From NCBI RefSeq assembly GCF_900142185.1, contig NZ_FQZZ01000008.1, forward strand, positions 114,749 to 178,748: a stretch of 64,000 bases of DNA, in the 5' to 3' direction. Both the position numbers and the translations under genes were made by a program. Origin of the DNA: Lutimaribacter pacificus. Its GTDB lineage: Bacteria > Pseudomonadota > Alphaproteobacteria > Rhodobacterales > Rhodobacteraceae. The notes under the pieces were generated by a model. The model saw only the letters and a program-made list of their open reading frames with translations. It was not told where the DNA came from and made no database searches. Positions 24,194 to 33,342 of this stretch are shown here, piece after piece (the stretch's first letter is position 1; every line of letters starts with the position of its first letter).

Positions 24194-25612
24194 TCAGGGC
24201 AGCCAGCGTTGCACCGCCCGCACCACGCGCTTGACCCAAGGATTATCAAAGAGCCGGGGCGAGAAATAGGCCCCTGCGGCACGCTTGTTGATTTCCGCGA
24301 TGGTGGGGTATGGCGCGACCATGCCGGCCACCGCCGACATTTTCAGGCCGTTGGCAATGGCCAGCGACCAAAGGGCGATCAATTCGCCTGCCTGGTGGCC
24401 AACAATGGTTGCGCCGACGGGGCGGCCCCCGACCACCATCACCTTGATCGCGCCGGTCATCTGCCCGGTGGCGATGGCCCTGTCGTTGTGGCGGTAATCG
24501 AAGCGCGCAACCTCCAGCCGGTCGCCATGCTGCGCGCGCGCCTGCGCCTCGGTCGGGCCGACCTGCGCCAGCTCGGGGCTGGTATAGGTGGCCCAGGGGA
24601 TATGCGCGGTTTTCACCTTCGTGGGCAGCCCGAACAGCACCTCGCGGATGATCAGCCCGGCATGATAGCCCGCGACATGGGTGAACTGCATCCCGCCCGC
24701 CACGTCACCGATGGCATAGACCTTGCGGTTGGTGCTGCGCAGGCGGTCATCCACCCTGATGCCGGTTTTCGTGGTCTCGATCCCCGCCGCACCTAAGTTC
24801 AGCCGGTCGATATTCGGCTTGCGCCCCACCGCGACCAGCAGGTGCGTTCCCGTGAAAACGCGCCCGTCCTTTACCGCAACCTCGATCGCGCCCGCCTGCC
24901 CGCGAATGTCGGCGGCCGGTGCGTCCTCTTCGATGGCGATGCCCTCGGCGCGCAGGCGGTCCAGCACGATGGCGGCCATTTCGGGATCGTCCTTGCCCAG
25001 CGCCTTTGCGCCTTCGATCACCGTCACCGCGCAGCCGAGGCGGCGGTGCGCCTGCGCCATCTCCATCCCGATGGGTCCGCCGCCGACGATCAGCAGATGA
25101 TCGGGCCGGTCGCGCAGGTCGAAAATGGTTTCGTTGGTATAATGCGGCACGGTGTCCAGCCCCGGAATCGGCGGCACCAGCGGGGACGAGCCGGTGGCGA
25201 TCACGATGCGGCGGGCGGTGATCTCGTGATCTCCGGCCTGCACCGTCTGCGGGCCGGTGAAGGCGCCGTATTCGCGGATCACCCGCACGCCCAGCCCCTC
25301 GAACCGCTCGACGCTGTCCATCGGTTTGATCGTGTCGATCACGGCGGCCACGTGATCCCTGGCGGCGGCGAAATCCACATCCGGCACCACCGGCGTCACC
25401 CCCATCGCACCGCCGGCCTGCATCGCGTGGGCAGCCTGCCCCGCCGCCAGCAGCGCCTTGGACGGCACGCAGCCGTAATTCAGGCAGTCGCCACCCATCC
25501 GGTGCCCTTCCAGCAGCACCACGGCGGCGCCCATCTGCACCGCCCCCGCCGCCACACTCAGCCCGCCGGACCCGGCCCCGATGACCAGCAGATCGGTCCT
25601 GATCTTTTCCAT
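24194..25612 (-). CDS. FAD-dependent pyridine nucleotide-disulfide oxidoreductase (mercuric reductase/LPD-like)
   Basis: The 472-residue flavoprotein has the FAD motif LLVIGAGSGGLSVA, the redox pair in GGDCLNYGCVPSK (Cys-x4-Cys), the NAD(P) motif HLLIVGGGPIGMEMA and the second FAD contact VYAIGDVAGG. In lipoamide dehydrogenase and glutathione reductase the C-terminal active-site base is a His (HPTxxE). Here the segment reads APYPTIAEI, so the His is a Tyr and the usual disulfide substrates are doubtful. Its partner upstream is a TVP38/TMEM64 protein, 3 bases away, a pairing found in many bacteria. Substrate unknown. Confidence 0.85.
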   Translation of the reverse strand: MEKIRTDLLVIGAGSGGLSVAAGAVQMGAAVVLLEGHRMGGDCLNYGCVPSKALLAAGQAAHAMQAGGAMGVTPVVPDVDFAAARDHVAAVIDTIKPMDSVERFEGLGVRVIREYGAFTGPQTVQAGDHEITARRIVIATGSSPLVPPIPGLDTVPHYTNETIFDLRDRPDHLLIVGGGPIGMEMAQAHRRLGCAVTVIEGAKALGKDDPEMAAIVLDRLRAEGIAIEEDAPAADIRGQAGAIEVAVKDGRVFTGTHLLVAVGRKPNIDRLNLGAAGIETTKTGIRVDDRLRSTNRKVYAIGDVAGGMQFTHVAGYHAGLIIREVLFGLPTKVKTAHIPWATYTSPELAQVGPTEAQARAQHGDRLEVARFDYRHNDRAIATGQMTGAIKVMVVGGRPVGATIVGHQAGELIALWSLAIANGLKMSAVAGMVAPYPTIAEINKRAAGAYFSPRLFDNPWVKRVVRAVQRWLP

Positions 25613-25615
25613 GTC

Positions 25616-26356
25616 TCAGATGCCTTTCCTGCCGCGCACGGCCTTCAGAACGATGGGCAGCGCCGCCAGCGCGCACAGGCCGAGGATCGGGCCCAGCACA
25701 AAGGGTTCAAAGAGGATACCCAGATCGGGCGTTTCGCCGCGTGCGAACACGTCGCCCAGCCCCGCCCCCACCGAGGTATAGACCACGCCGCCGGGAATGA
25801 TCCCGAAAAAGGTGGACACGGCAAAGCGGAACAGGCCGACCCCCACCAGCGCGGGCAGGATGTTGGCGACAAAGAACGGCACCGCGGGAACAAGGCGGAT
25901 CAGGAACAGCATCGACCACTGGTTTTCGTCGATCCCGTCCTTGATGCGCTTTATCGTGCCGGTGCCGGTCTCCATCCGCGCGGCAAGCCGTTCGCCCAGC
26001 CCCAACCTTGCGGCCAGGAAGATGGCGATGGCGCCGATCGTGGCCGCGGTCACATTCAGCGCCGCGCCGATCCACGTCCCGAACAGGAACCCGCCGGTCA
26101 GCGTGGCCAGCGTCGCGCCCGGCAGCGAAAAGGCCACGATCAGCACGTAGACCGCCATGAAACCCAGGGCGGTGACAAGATAGTTGACGTCACGAAACGC
26201 CAGCAGCGCCTCGCGGTTGTCGCGCAGGGTTTCGAAATTCAGCACGTCGCGCAGGGTAATCGCCCCGATGACCGCCACCGACAGGATCACGATCAGCGGC
26301 AGGTTGCGTTTCAGCGCGGATTTCCGCGCCGGGGTCGGACTGGCGTTCTCGGTCAT
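25616..26356 (-). CDS. TVP38/TMEM64 (DedA-like, VTT domain) membrane protein
   Basis: The 246-residue integral membrane protein has five or six helices. The VTT-domain core includes FSLPGATLATLTGGFLFG and FLIRLVPAVPFFVANILPAL with FFGIIPGGVVYTSVGAGLG. The family is proposed to act in lipid scrambling or transport. It heads the operon with the flavoprotein and histidine kinase. The ATG at 26356 (MTENASPTPARK) begins at the family's usual place; the open frame further upstream runs through the promoter region. Confidence 0.87.
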   Translation of the reverse strand: MTENASPTPARKSALKRNLPLIVILSVAVIGAITLRDVLNFETLRDNREALLAFRDVNYLVTALGFMAVYVLIVAFSLPGATLATLTGGFLFGTWIGAALNVTAATIGAIAIFLAARLGLGERLAARMETGTGTIKRIKDGIDENQWSMLFLIRLVPAVPFFVANILPALVGVGLFRFAVSTFFGIIPGGVVYTSVGAGLGDVFARGETPDLGILFEPFVLGPILGLCALAALPIVLKAVRGRKGI

Positions 26357-26533
26357 TGCGGGCCCATCTGTTGTGCATCCAAGATGCGGCGGATGGGACG
26401 TATTTGACAGCCCCCTCACGGGCGGTTGATCGGCGGTGACGCGAAACCGCGCGATTTGACCGGCAAACCGCGCGGTTGTAACATTCCCCGTCCGCGGGGG
26501 GCGAATTTTTGTTTCAAACCCGCGCATCCCGGT

Positions 26534-26562
26534 TTGACTTATCCGGGCGCCGCCCCTATAGA
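26534..26562 (+). promoter_or_regulatory. Predicted sigma-70 promoter of rpmH
   Basis: TTGACT at 26534-26539 and TATAGA at 26557-26562 are separated by 17 bases, a near-consensus housekeeping promoter, about 68 bases upstream of the rpmH ATG. The 273-base gap 26357-26629 otherwise holds only the divergent promoter for the TVP38-like gene. Confidence 0.75.
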
Positions 26563-26629
26563 CCGGGCTTCAGATCACTGGCCCCGCGCGAATCCGCGCG
26601 GCGGGGTCGCTTATTCGGAGATGGCAGCG

Positions 26630-26764
26630 ATGAAACGCACCTACCAACCCTCGAACCTGGTTCGCAAACGCCGCCACGGCTTTCGCGCGCGCATGGCCAC
26701 CAAGGCCGGCCGCAAGATCCTGAACGCGCGCCGCGCCCGTGGCCGCAAGAGCCTGAGCGCCTGA
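26630..26764 (+). CDS. rpmH: 50S ribosomal protein L34
   Basis: The 44-residue basic protein [20 protein letters not shown] and onward is the complete, highly conserved L34. The ATG at 26630 gives the family's standard start; an in-frame ATG 9 bases upstream would add MAA and is less likely. rpmH leads the conserved rpmH-rnpA-yidD order; here ttcA and an EAL-domain gene separate it from yidC. Confidence 0.97.
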
Positions 26765-26787
26765 TCCAACGCGATCAGACCGGAACG

Positions 26788-27204
26788 ATGACGCCGCCGG
26801 AGGCCCCGAGGGACGCGGAAACGCCCCGAGGGAACATGCCCCCGGCGGCGTCCGTTTGCCCGCAGAAAAGCGGGCTGTTCATCATCAGGACCCGCGCCGA
26901 TTTCCTGCGCGCCGCCCGCGCACAAAAGCAGGGCGCCGGTTCGATGATGGTGCAGGCGCGCGACCGGCGTGATGGCGGTGACGCGATCCGCGTCGGCTTT
27001 ACCTGTTCGAAAAAGGTCGGCAACGCGGTGGCGCGCAACCGCGCCAAGCGCCGCCTGCGCGAGGCCGCCCGCGCGGTGCTGCCCGAACATGGCCGCCCTG
27101 GCTGGGACTATGTGCTGATCGGCCGCGCCCATGAAACCGCCGCCCGCCCCTTTGAGGCGCTGAAAGGCGACCTTATCTTTGCCCTGCGCAAACTGCATGG
27201 TTGA
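26788..27204 (+). CDS. rnpA: Ribonuclease P protein component
   Basis: The 138-residue basic protein carries the RnpA core: RADFLRAARA, IRVGFTCSKKVGNAVARNRAKR (RNR motif region) and LREAARAVLPEHG. It binds the RNase P RNA and helps mature tRNA 5' ends. The start at 26788 (MTPPEAPRD) has a weak GGAA. An alternative ATG at 26836 (MPPAASVCPQ) with GAGGGAAC nearby would give 122 residues, nearer the usual family length. Confidence 0.93.
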   Translation: MTPPEAPRDAETPRGNMPPAASVCPQKSGLFIIRTRADFLRAARAQKQGAGSMMVQARDRRDGGDAIRVGFTCSKKVGNAVARNRAKRRLREAARAVLPEHGRPGWDYVLIGRAHETAARPFEALKGDLIFALRKLHG

Positions 27205-27207
27205 GAG

Positions 27208-27447
27208 ATGAGCCCGCTTGCCCGCATCGTCGCCCTGCCCGTCCGGGCCTACAGGCTGCTGTGGTCGCCCTGGGTGGGGCATAACTGCCGGTATCAGCCG
27301 ACCTGCAGCGCCTACGCGCTGGAGGCGCTGGAAAAGCACGGTGCGCTGAAAGGCACATGGCTGGCCCTGCGCCGCATCGGGCGCTGCCATCCCTGGGGCA
27401 GCGACGGCTACGATCCGGTGCCACCCTGCAAACACGACAAGGGCTGA
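27208..27447 (+). CDS. yidD: Membrane protein insertion efficiency factor YidD
   Basis: The 79-residue protein has the family signature [20 protein letters not shown] with conserved cysteines, then [20 protein letters not shown]. YidD is a small, amphipathic membrane-associated protein that assists YidC-dependent insertion. It begins 3 bases after rnpA. Confidence 0.95.
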   Translation: MSPLARIVALPVRAYRLLWSPWVGHNCRYQPTCSAYALEALEKHGALKGTWLALRRIGRCHPWGSDGYDPVPPCKHDKG

Positions 27448-27497
27448 GCGCGCGAGAATCCTTGCCCTGCGCGCCGTCCTCCTCTAATCCCGCCGAC

Positions 27498-28367
27498 ATG
27501 CTGGACGAGGCCGACGATATCCACCCGCTGTTCCACGGTGCCCCCAAAAGCACCGAGTTCAAGAAGCTGCGCAAACGCATCGTGCAATACACGCGCGAGG
27601 CGGTGGACCAATACGGCATGATCGAACCGGGCGCGCGCTGGCTGGTCTGCCTGTCGGGCGGCAAGGACAGCTATACCCTGCTGGCCGTGCTGCACGAGCT
27701 GAAATGGCGCGGGCTGCTGCCGGTCGACCTGCTGGCCTGCAACCTCGACCAGGGGCAGCCGGGATTTCCCGCGACGGTACTGCCGGAATTCCTGGAACGG
27801 ATGGGCGTGCCGCACCGGATCGAATACCAGGACACCTATTCCATCGTCGTCGACAAGGTGCCGCAGGGCCGGACCTTTTGCGCGCTGTGTTCGCGGCTGC
27901 GGCGCGGCAACCTCTATCGCATCGCCCGCGAAGAAGGCTGTTCGGCGGTGGTGCTGGGCCATCACCGCGACGACATTCTCGAAACCTTCTTCATGAACCT
28001 CTTTCACGGCTCGCGGCTGGCCACAATGCCGCCCAAGCTGCTGAACGAAGAGGGCGACCTGTTCGTCTATCGCCCGCTGGCCCATGTCGCCGAGGAGGAT
28101 TGCGAGAAATTCGCCCGCGCGATGAATTACCCGATCATCCCCTGCGACCTGTGCGGCAGCCAGGACGGGCTGCAGCGCCAGCAGGTCAAGCAGCTGATCG
28201 ACCAGTGGGAAAGGAACCATCCCGGCCGCCGGCAAAAGATGTTCCGCGCGCTGATGAATATCCGCCCCTCGCACATGCTTGACCCGTCGCTGTTCGATTT
28301 CGCGGGGCTTGTGCGCGATTTGGATAAAAATGAAACGGAATCGGACGCGATTCCCGCTTTGCGTTAA
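27498..28367 (+). CDS. ttcA: tRNA 2-thiocytidine biosynthesis protein TtcA
   Basis: The 289-residue PP-loop ATPase thiolates cytidine 32 of certain tRNAs using an iron-sulfur cluster. It has the PP-loop [12 protein letters not shown] near residue 53-60, the cysteines of [11 protein letters not shown] and [11 protein letters not shown], which hold the [4Fe-4S] cluster, and the [14 protein letters not shown] motif. The ATG at 27498 ([12 protein letters not shown]) is the natural start; the frame further upstream overlaps yidD. Confidence 0.95.
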   Translation: MLDEADDIHPLFHGAPKSTEFKKLRKRIVQYTREAVDQYGMIEPGARWLVCLSGGKDSYTLLAVLHELKWRGLLPVDLLACNLDQGQPGFPATVLPEFLERMGVPHRIEYQDTYSIVVDKVPQGRTFCALCSRLRRGNLYRIAREEGCSAVVLGHHRDDILETFFMNLFHGSRLATMPPKLLNEEGDLFVYRPLAHVAEEDCEKFARAMNYPIIPCDLCGSQDGLQRQQVKQLIDQWERNHPGRRQKMFRALMNIRPSHMLDPSLFDFAGLVRDLDKNETESDAIPALR

Positions 28368-28424
28368 AGTCACGTTCAGGGTGCGCCCGTAGCCTGCAAC
28401 CAGTTTGCAGAAGGGACACCGCCC

Positions 28425-29942
28425 ATGACCAGCCCGATCCGGCGCCTGACGGCCTTGCGCAACCTTGCCCGCAGCGCGCTGTCGGGGCCGCCGGCGCTGG
28501 CCTTCATGCCGGCGGCGATCCTCGCGGCCTTCTGGTTCGGGGGCGAGGGGTGGCTTTTGACGCTGGCGCTGGCCCTGCCGGCGGTCTTTGCCGCGCTGGG
28601 GCTGTTCGACGGGCAGCCCGGCGCCATTGCGCCGCCGCCACCCAGCACGCCGGAGGCGGCAGAACGCGCGTTGCACCAGGCCACGCGCACGGGGCGGCGC
28701 ACCGCCTGCCTGCTGGTGGAAATCGACGAGTTCGAAACGCAGCGGAACCGGCTGGGCAGCGCCGGGGCCGCCCAAGTGCTGACCCGGATGCGCCAGCGCC
28801 TGCAGGGCGCCACCCGCGACGGCGACCATATCGCGCCGCTGGAACCGGGGCGGTTCGCCGTGGTGCTGGCGCCGATGCGGCATCTCGACCTTGAAACGGC
28901 GATCCAGCTGGCGGGCCGGTTGCAGGCCCGGATGGAAGAGCCGGTCTCGGTCGATGCGCAGGCGATCTATCTGTCCTGCTCGGTGGGCTTCGTGCTGGAC
29001 AGCCAGTTGCGTGCCGGCACCGCACAGGAGATGCTGGGGGCCGCCACCCGCGCGCTGGACGTGGCGCGCGCGCACGGCCCCTCGGCCATCCGCGCCTATG
29101 CCCCCGATATGGCGCAGGGGCCGGAAACGCCCGACCTGCTGGCCGACGAACTGGCGCAGGCGCTGGAAAACGGACAGATCGCGCCCTGGTTCCAGCCGCA
29201 GATCTCCACCGATACCGGGCAGGTTTCGGGGGTCGAGGCGCTGGCGCGCTGGCATCACCCGCAACGCGGCCTGATCCCGCCGGCCGAGTTCCTGCCGGCG
29301 CTGGAACGCTCGGGCCAGCTGGAGCGGCTGGGCGAGGTGATCCTCTATCACGCGCTGGCCGCCCTGCGCGGCTGGGACGACAACGGGATCGAGGTGCCGC
29401 TGGTGGCGGTGAACTTTGCCGGGGACGAGCTGCGCAACCCCCGGCTGGTCGACAAGATCCGGTGGGAACTGGACCGATTCGACCTGCCCCCCGAACGGCT
29501 GTGCATCGAGGTGCTGGAAACCGTCGTCGCCGCGTCGCCCGATGACATGATCGCGCGCAACATCAACGGGCTGGCCGCGCTGGGATGCACCATCGACCTG
29601 GACGATTTCGGCACCGGCCATGCCTCGATCAGCTCGATCCGGCGGTTTTCGGTCAACCGGCTGAAGATCGACCGCTCTTTCGTGCGCAAGGTGGACCGCG
29701 ACGCCGAGCAGCAGCGCATGGTGGCCGCGATTCTGACGATGGCCGAACGGCTTGGCCTCGACGTACTGGCCGAAGGCGTGGAAAGCGCCGGCGAACACGC
29801 CATGCTGGCCCAGCTTGGCTGCAGCCATGTGCAGGGCTTCGGCATCGCGCGGCCGATGCCGCCGGACCGCATCGCCGAGTGGCTGCGCAGCCACGGCGCC
29901 CGGCTGGCCGAACCGCCCCGTATCGGGCGCGGTTCCGGCTGA
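28425..29942 (+). CDS. EAL-domain c-di-GMP phosphodiesterase with degenerate GGDEF domain
   Basis: The 505-residue protein has two N-terminal hydrophobic segments (residues 20-60), a GGDEF-fold domain near 75-230 in which the active-site GGDEF is replaced by EPGRFAVV, and an EAL domain near 240-490. The EAL part keeps the key residues: VEALARW (EAL motif), NFAGDEL, EVLETV, IDLDDFGTG, LKIDRSFV and LAEGVES. It is therefore likely an active phosphodiesterase hydrolysing c-di-GMP to pGpG, with an inactive, perhaps GTP-sensing, cyclase domain. It sits between ttcA and yidC. Confidence 0.92.
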   Translation: MTSPIRRLTALRNLARSALSGPPALAFMPAAILAAFWFGGEGWLLTLALALPAVFAALGLFDGQPGAIAPPPPSTPEAAERALHQATRTGRRTACLLVEIDEFETQRNRLGSAGAAQVLTRMRQRLQGATRDGDHIAPLEPGRFAVVLAPMRHLDLETAIQLAGRLQARMEEPVSVDAQAIYLSCSVGFVLDSQLRAGTAQEMLGAATRALDVARAHGPSAIRAYAPDMAQGPETPDLLADELAQALENGQIAPWFQPQISTDTGQVSGVEALARWHHPQRGLIPPAEFLPALERSGQLERLGEVILYHALAALRGWDDNGIEVPLVAVNFAGDELRNPRLVDKIRWELDRFDLPPERLCIEVLETVVAASPDDMIARNINGLAALGCTIDLDDFGTGHASISSIRRFSVNRLKIDRSFVRKVDRDAEQQRMVAAILTMAERLGLDVLAEGVESAGEHAMLAQLGCSHVQGFGIARPMPPDRIAEWLRSHGARLAEPPRIGRGSG

Positions 29943-30056
29943 GACACGGGCACGGAAAGCCGCGCCGATTGGGCGCGATTTCCCACATCCCCCTTGACCT
30001 TTGGGGTTCTACTCTGTTGAACCCCCCTGACACGATCAGGACAGGTACAACCCGAC

Positions 30057-31937
30057 ATGGACGATCAGAACAAGAACCTCATTCTGGCCACCGCGCTGAG
30101 CTTCGCGGTCATCATGGTCTGGTTCCTCCTGTTTCCACCGCCCGAGCAGCCGGTGGAAGACCCCAATGCCCCCGCGGTTGCGCAAAGCACCGAGGACGCC
30201 GGCGGCAATACCGTCGCCACGACGCCGCAGGCCGCCACAGGCGATCCCGCCACGGCCGGCCCGCAGGCCACGGCCGACACCGCGACCCCGGGCACCGATG
30301 CCCCGCGCCTGGCGATCGAAACCGGCACGGTCTCGGGCTCGATCTCGCTGCTTGGCGGGCGGATCGACCAGCTGGCGCTGAAGAACTACCGCCAGTCGCT
30401 CGAACCGGGCTCGGATATCGTGTCGATGCTGCAGCCGGTCGGCGGCGACGGCGCCTATTACGCGCTTTACGGCTGGGCGCCCGGCACGGGGCTGAGCGCC
30501 GAGATGGTGCCGGGGCCCAACACGCTCTGGCAGGCGACCGGCGGCCAGACGCTGACCCCCGGCACGCCGGTGACGATGCGCTGGGACAACGGCGAGGGCC
30601 TGACCTTTATCCGCGAAATCGCGATCGACGAGAATTACATGTTCACCGTCACCCAGACGGTCGAGAACACCGGCGAGGCGCCCGCGACGCTGGCCCCCTA
30701 CGGCATCCTGGCCCGCCATGGCGAGCCGCAGGGGCTGAAAAACTTTTTCATCCTGCACGAAGGCATGATCGCCATGGCCGATGGCGAGCTGACGGAAACC
30801 GGGTATGACGACCTGGACCCGGCGACCGATTACCGGGATATCCCGGTCGAACAATCGGGATGGATCGGGTTCACCGACCATTACTGGATGTCGACGCTGG
30901 TGCCCGCCGCCGGCACGCCGGTGCGGTTCAGCGCCTTCCACGACACCGGGCGCGATATCTACCAGACCACCATGCGCCAGGCCACGCAGACCCTGGCCCC
31001 CGGCGCCAGCGTGAGCGTCAGCTCGCAGCTTTTCGCGGGGCCGAAGAAATGGGAAACCATCCGCAACTACGAGGCGGGCGAGGATCTGGACAGTTTCACC
31101 GACTCGCTGATGTACGGGCTGGGCATGAAATCCGCCCTGCCCGGCGGGATCGAGGGGTTCCTGGATTCGATCGACTGGGGCTGGTTCTTTTTCCTGACCA
31201 AGCCGATCTTTTTCCTGCTGCACGAGCTTCACGCCGTCATCGGCAACATGGGCTGGGCCATCATCGCGCTGACCCTGATCATCAAGGCGCTGGTGTTCCC
31301 GCTGGCCTATAAATCCTATGCCAGCATGGCGAAGATGAAGGAACTCCAGCCCAAGATGGAGGAGCTGAAAGAGCGCGCCGGCGACGACCGGCAAAAGCTC
31401 CAGCAGGAGATGATGGCGCTCTACAAGAAGGAAAAGGTGAACCCGGCCTCGGGCTGTCTGCCGATCCTGATCCAGATCCCGATCTTCTTCTCGCTCTACA
31501 AGGTGATCTTTGTCACGCTCGAACTGCGCCACGCGCCCTTCATCGGCTGGATCCGCGACCTGAGCGCGCCCGACCCGTCGACGCTGTTCAACCTGTTCGG
31601 GCTGCTGCCCTGGGACGCGCCCGATCCGCAATCGGTCCTTTCGCTGGTCTTCATCGGGGTGCTGCCGATCCTGCTGGGCATCACCATGTGGCTGCAGCAG
31701 AAGCTGAACCCGGCGCCCACCGACCCCACGCAAAAGATGATCTTTGCCTGGATGCCCTGGGTGTTCATGTTCATGCTGGGCGGCTTTGCCTCGGGGCTGG
31801 TGATCTACTGGATCGCGAACAACACGATCACCTTTACCCAGCAATACCTGATCATGCGGTCGCACGGCTATAAACCGGACGTGTTCGGCAATATCCGCTC
31901 CAGCTTCCGTCGCGGCGCGCCCGGTCAGGACAAATGA
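30057..31937 (+). CDS. yidC: Membrane protein insertase YidC
   Basis: The 626-residue insertase has an N-terminal anchor (LILATALSFAVIMVWFLLFP), an Ala/Thr/Pro-rich linker, a large periplasmic domain (about residues 80-370), and the conserved five-helix core from about residue 380, with GCLPILIQIPIFFSLYKVI and FVFMLGGFASGLVIYWIANN-type segments. It inserts and folds inner-membrane proteins with or without SecYEG. The stop overlaps the MOSC gene start by 4 bases. Confidence 0.96.
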   Translation: MDDQNKNLILATALSFAVIMVWFLLFPPPEQPVEDPNAPAVAQSTEDAGGNTVATTPQAATGDPATAGPQATADTATPGTDAPRLAIETGTVSGSISLLGGRIDQLALKNYRQSLEPGSDIVSMLQPVGGDGAYYALYGWAPGTGLSAEMVPGPNTLWQATGGQTLTPGTPVTMRWDNGEGLTFIREIAIDENYMFTVTQTVENTGEAPATLAPYGILARHGEPQGLKNFFILHEGMIAMADGELTETGYDDLDPATDYRDIPVEQSGWIGFTDHYWMSTLVPAAGTPVRFSAFHDTGRDIYQTTMRQATQTLAPGASVSVSSQLFAGPKKWETIRNYEAGEDLDSFTDSLMYGLGMKSALPGGIEGFLDSIDWGWFFFLTKPIFFLLHELHAVIGNMGWAIIALTLIIKALVFPLAYKSYASMAKMKELQPKMEELKERAGDDRQKLQQEMMALYKKEKVNPASGCLPILIQIPIFFSLYKVIFVTLELRHAPFIGWIRDLSAPDPSTLFNLFGLLPWDAPDPQSVLSLVFIGVLPILLGITMWLQQKLNPAPTDPTQKMIFAWMPWVFMFMLGGFASGLVIYWIANNTITFTQQYLIMRSHGYKPDVFGNIRSSFRRGAPGQDK

Positions 31938-32677
31938 CGGCGCGCGTGACCGCGCTCTGGCGCTATCCGGTCAAGGGGATCGGGGCCGAGCCGCTGGAGG
32001 CCGTCACGCTGGCGCCCGACCGGCCCCTGCCCGGCGACCGGGCCTGGGCGGTGCATCACGCCGCCGCGCCCGCGGATACAGGTGGCTGGCGCCCCTGCCG
32101 CGAATTCCTGCGCGGGGCAAGCGGGCCGCAGCTTATGGCGGTCACCGCCACCACCGGCGCGAACGGTGCGATCACGCTGCGCCATCCGTCGCAGGGCGCG
32201 CTGACCGTCGATCCCGCGCTGGCGCCGCAGGCCCTGCTGGACTGGGTCGCGCCGATCTGGCCCGCGGAACGCCCCGCCCCCGCCCGCGTGGTGCGCGCGC
32301 CCGATGCGGGCATGTCCGACGTGGCCTTCCCCTCGGTATCGGTGCTGAACGCGGCGTCGCTGCGGGCGCTGTCCGAACGGCTGGGCCGCAACCTGGACCC
32401 GCGGCGGTTTCGCGGCAATATCTGGCTCGACGGGCTGGCCCCGTGGGACGAGTTCGACCTTGTCGGGCGCGAAATCGCCATCGGCGACGCCCGCCTGCGG
32501 ATCGAGGCCCGGATCACCCGCTGCCGCGCGACCGAGGCCAACCCCGAAACCGGCGAGCGTGACGCCGCGACGCTGCAAACGCTCAAATCCGGCTGGGGGC
32601 ATCAGGATTTCGGCGTCTATGCCCGCGTCGTCACCGGGGGCGACATTGCCCTCGGCACAAGCGCAGAGGTGATGTGA
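31934..32677 (+). CDS. MOSC-domain protein
   Basis: The 247-residue protein has an N-terminal MOSC_N beta-barrel start (ALWRYPVKGIGAEPLEAVTL) and a C-terminal MOSC domain with NIWLDGLAPWDEFDLVGREI and the conserved ITRCRATEANPETGERD block. MOSC proteins carry sulfur or bind molybdenum cofactor, as in mARC and YcbX. The ATG at 31934 overlaps the yidC stop codon (ATGA), implying co-translation. The order yidC-MOSC-engB recurs in Rhodobacterales. Confidence 0.88.
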   Translation: MTARVTALWRYPVKGIGAEPLEAVTLAPDRPLPGDRAWAVHHAAAPADTGGWRPCREFLRGASGPQLMAVTATTGANGAITLRHPSQGALTVDPALAPQALLDWVAPIWPAERPAPARVVRAPDAGMSDVAFPSVSVLNAASLRALSERLGRNLDPRRFRGNIWLDGLAPWDEFDLVGREIAIGDARLRIEARITRCRATEANPETGERDAATLQTLKSGWGHQDFGVYARVVTGGDIALGTSAEVM

Positions 32678-33327
32678 TGCAACTGCCCTTTCCCCTGGCC
32701 GAAATCGACGACCCCGACGCGATCGAGGCGGGGCGCAAGCTGTTCGCCGCGCCGTCGGATTTCCTGAAAGGCGTGGTCGCCATGGACGGGTTGCCCCCGG
32801 CCGACCGGATCGAGCTGTGCTTTGCCGGGCGGTCGAACGTGGGCAAGTCGTCGCTGATCAACGCGCTGACCGGTCGCAAGGGGCTGGCGCGCGCGTCGAA
32901 CACCCCCGGCCGCACGCAGGAGATCAACTTTTTCACCATCGGCGAGGCGCATTACCTGGTCGACCTGCCCGGCTATGGCTATGCCAACGCGCCGCTCAAG
33001 GTGGTCGAGAAATGGCAAAGGCTGCTCAGGCAATACCTGTCGGGCCGGCAAAGCCTGCGCCGTGCCTTCGTGCTGATCGACGCACGCCACGGTATCAAGG
33101 CGGTGGACGAAGAGATCATGACGCTGCTGGACAGCGCGGCGGTGACCTTTCAGGCGGTGCTGACCAAGACCGACAAGGTCAAGGGAAAAGACCGCGAAAA
33201 GGTGCTGGCGCAGGTGCGCGAAAAACTGTCGGCGCATCCCGCCGCCTATCCCGAAATCGTGCTGACCTCGTCGGAAAAGGGCGATGGCATCGCCACGTTG
33301 CGCGCAATCATCGCCGAGCTGGAATAG
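32677..33327 (+). CDS. engB: Ribosome biogenesis GTPase EngB/YsxC
   Basis: The 216-residue GTPase has G1 GRSNVGKSSLINAL, G2 TPGRTQEINFF, G3 VDLPGYGYA, G4 LTKTDKV and G5 TSSEKGDG. It acts in 50S subunit assembly. The ATG at 32677 overlaps the stop of the MOSC gene by one base (TGATG) and has AGAGGTG upstream; a GTG 3 bases earlier is the alternative. Confidence 0.94.
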   Translation: MQLPFPLAEIDDPDAIEAGRKLFAAPSDFLKGVVAMDGLPPADRIELCFAGRSNVGKSSLINALTGRKGLARASNTPGRTQEINFFTIGEAHYLVDLPGYGYANAPLKVVEKWQRLLRQYLSGRQSLRRAFVLIDARHGIKAVDEEIMTLLDSAAVTFQAVLTKTDKVKGKDREKVLAQVREKLSAHPAAYPEIVLTSSEKGDGIATLRAIIAELE

Positions 33328-33342
33328 ACGCCCCGCCCCGGC

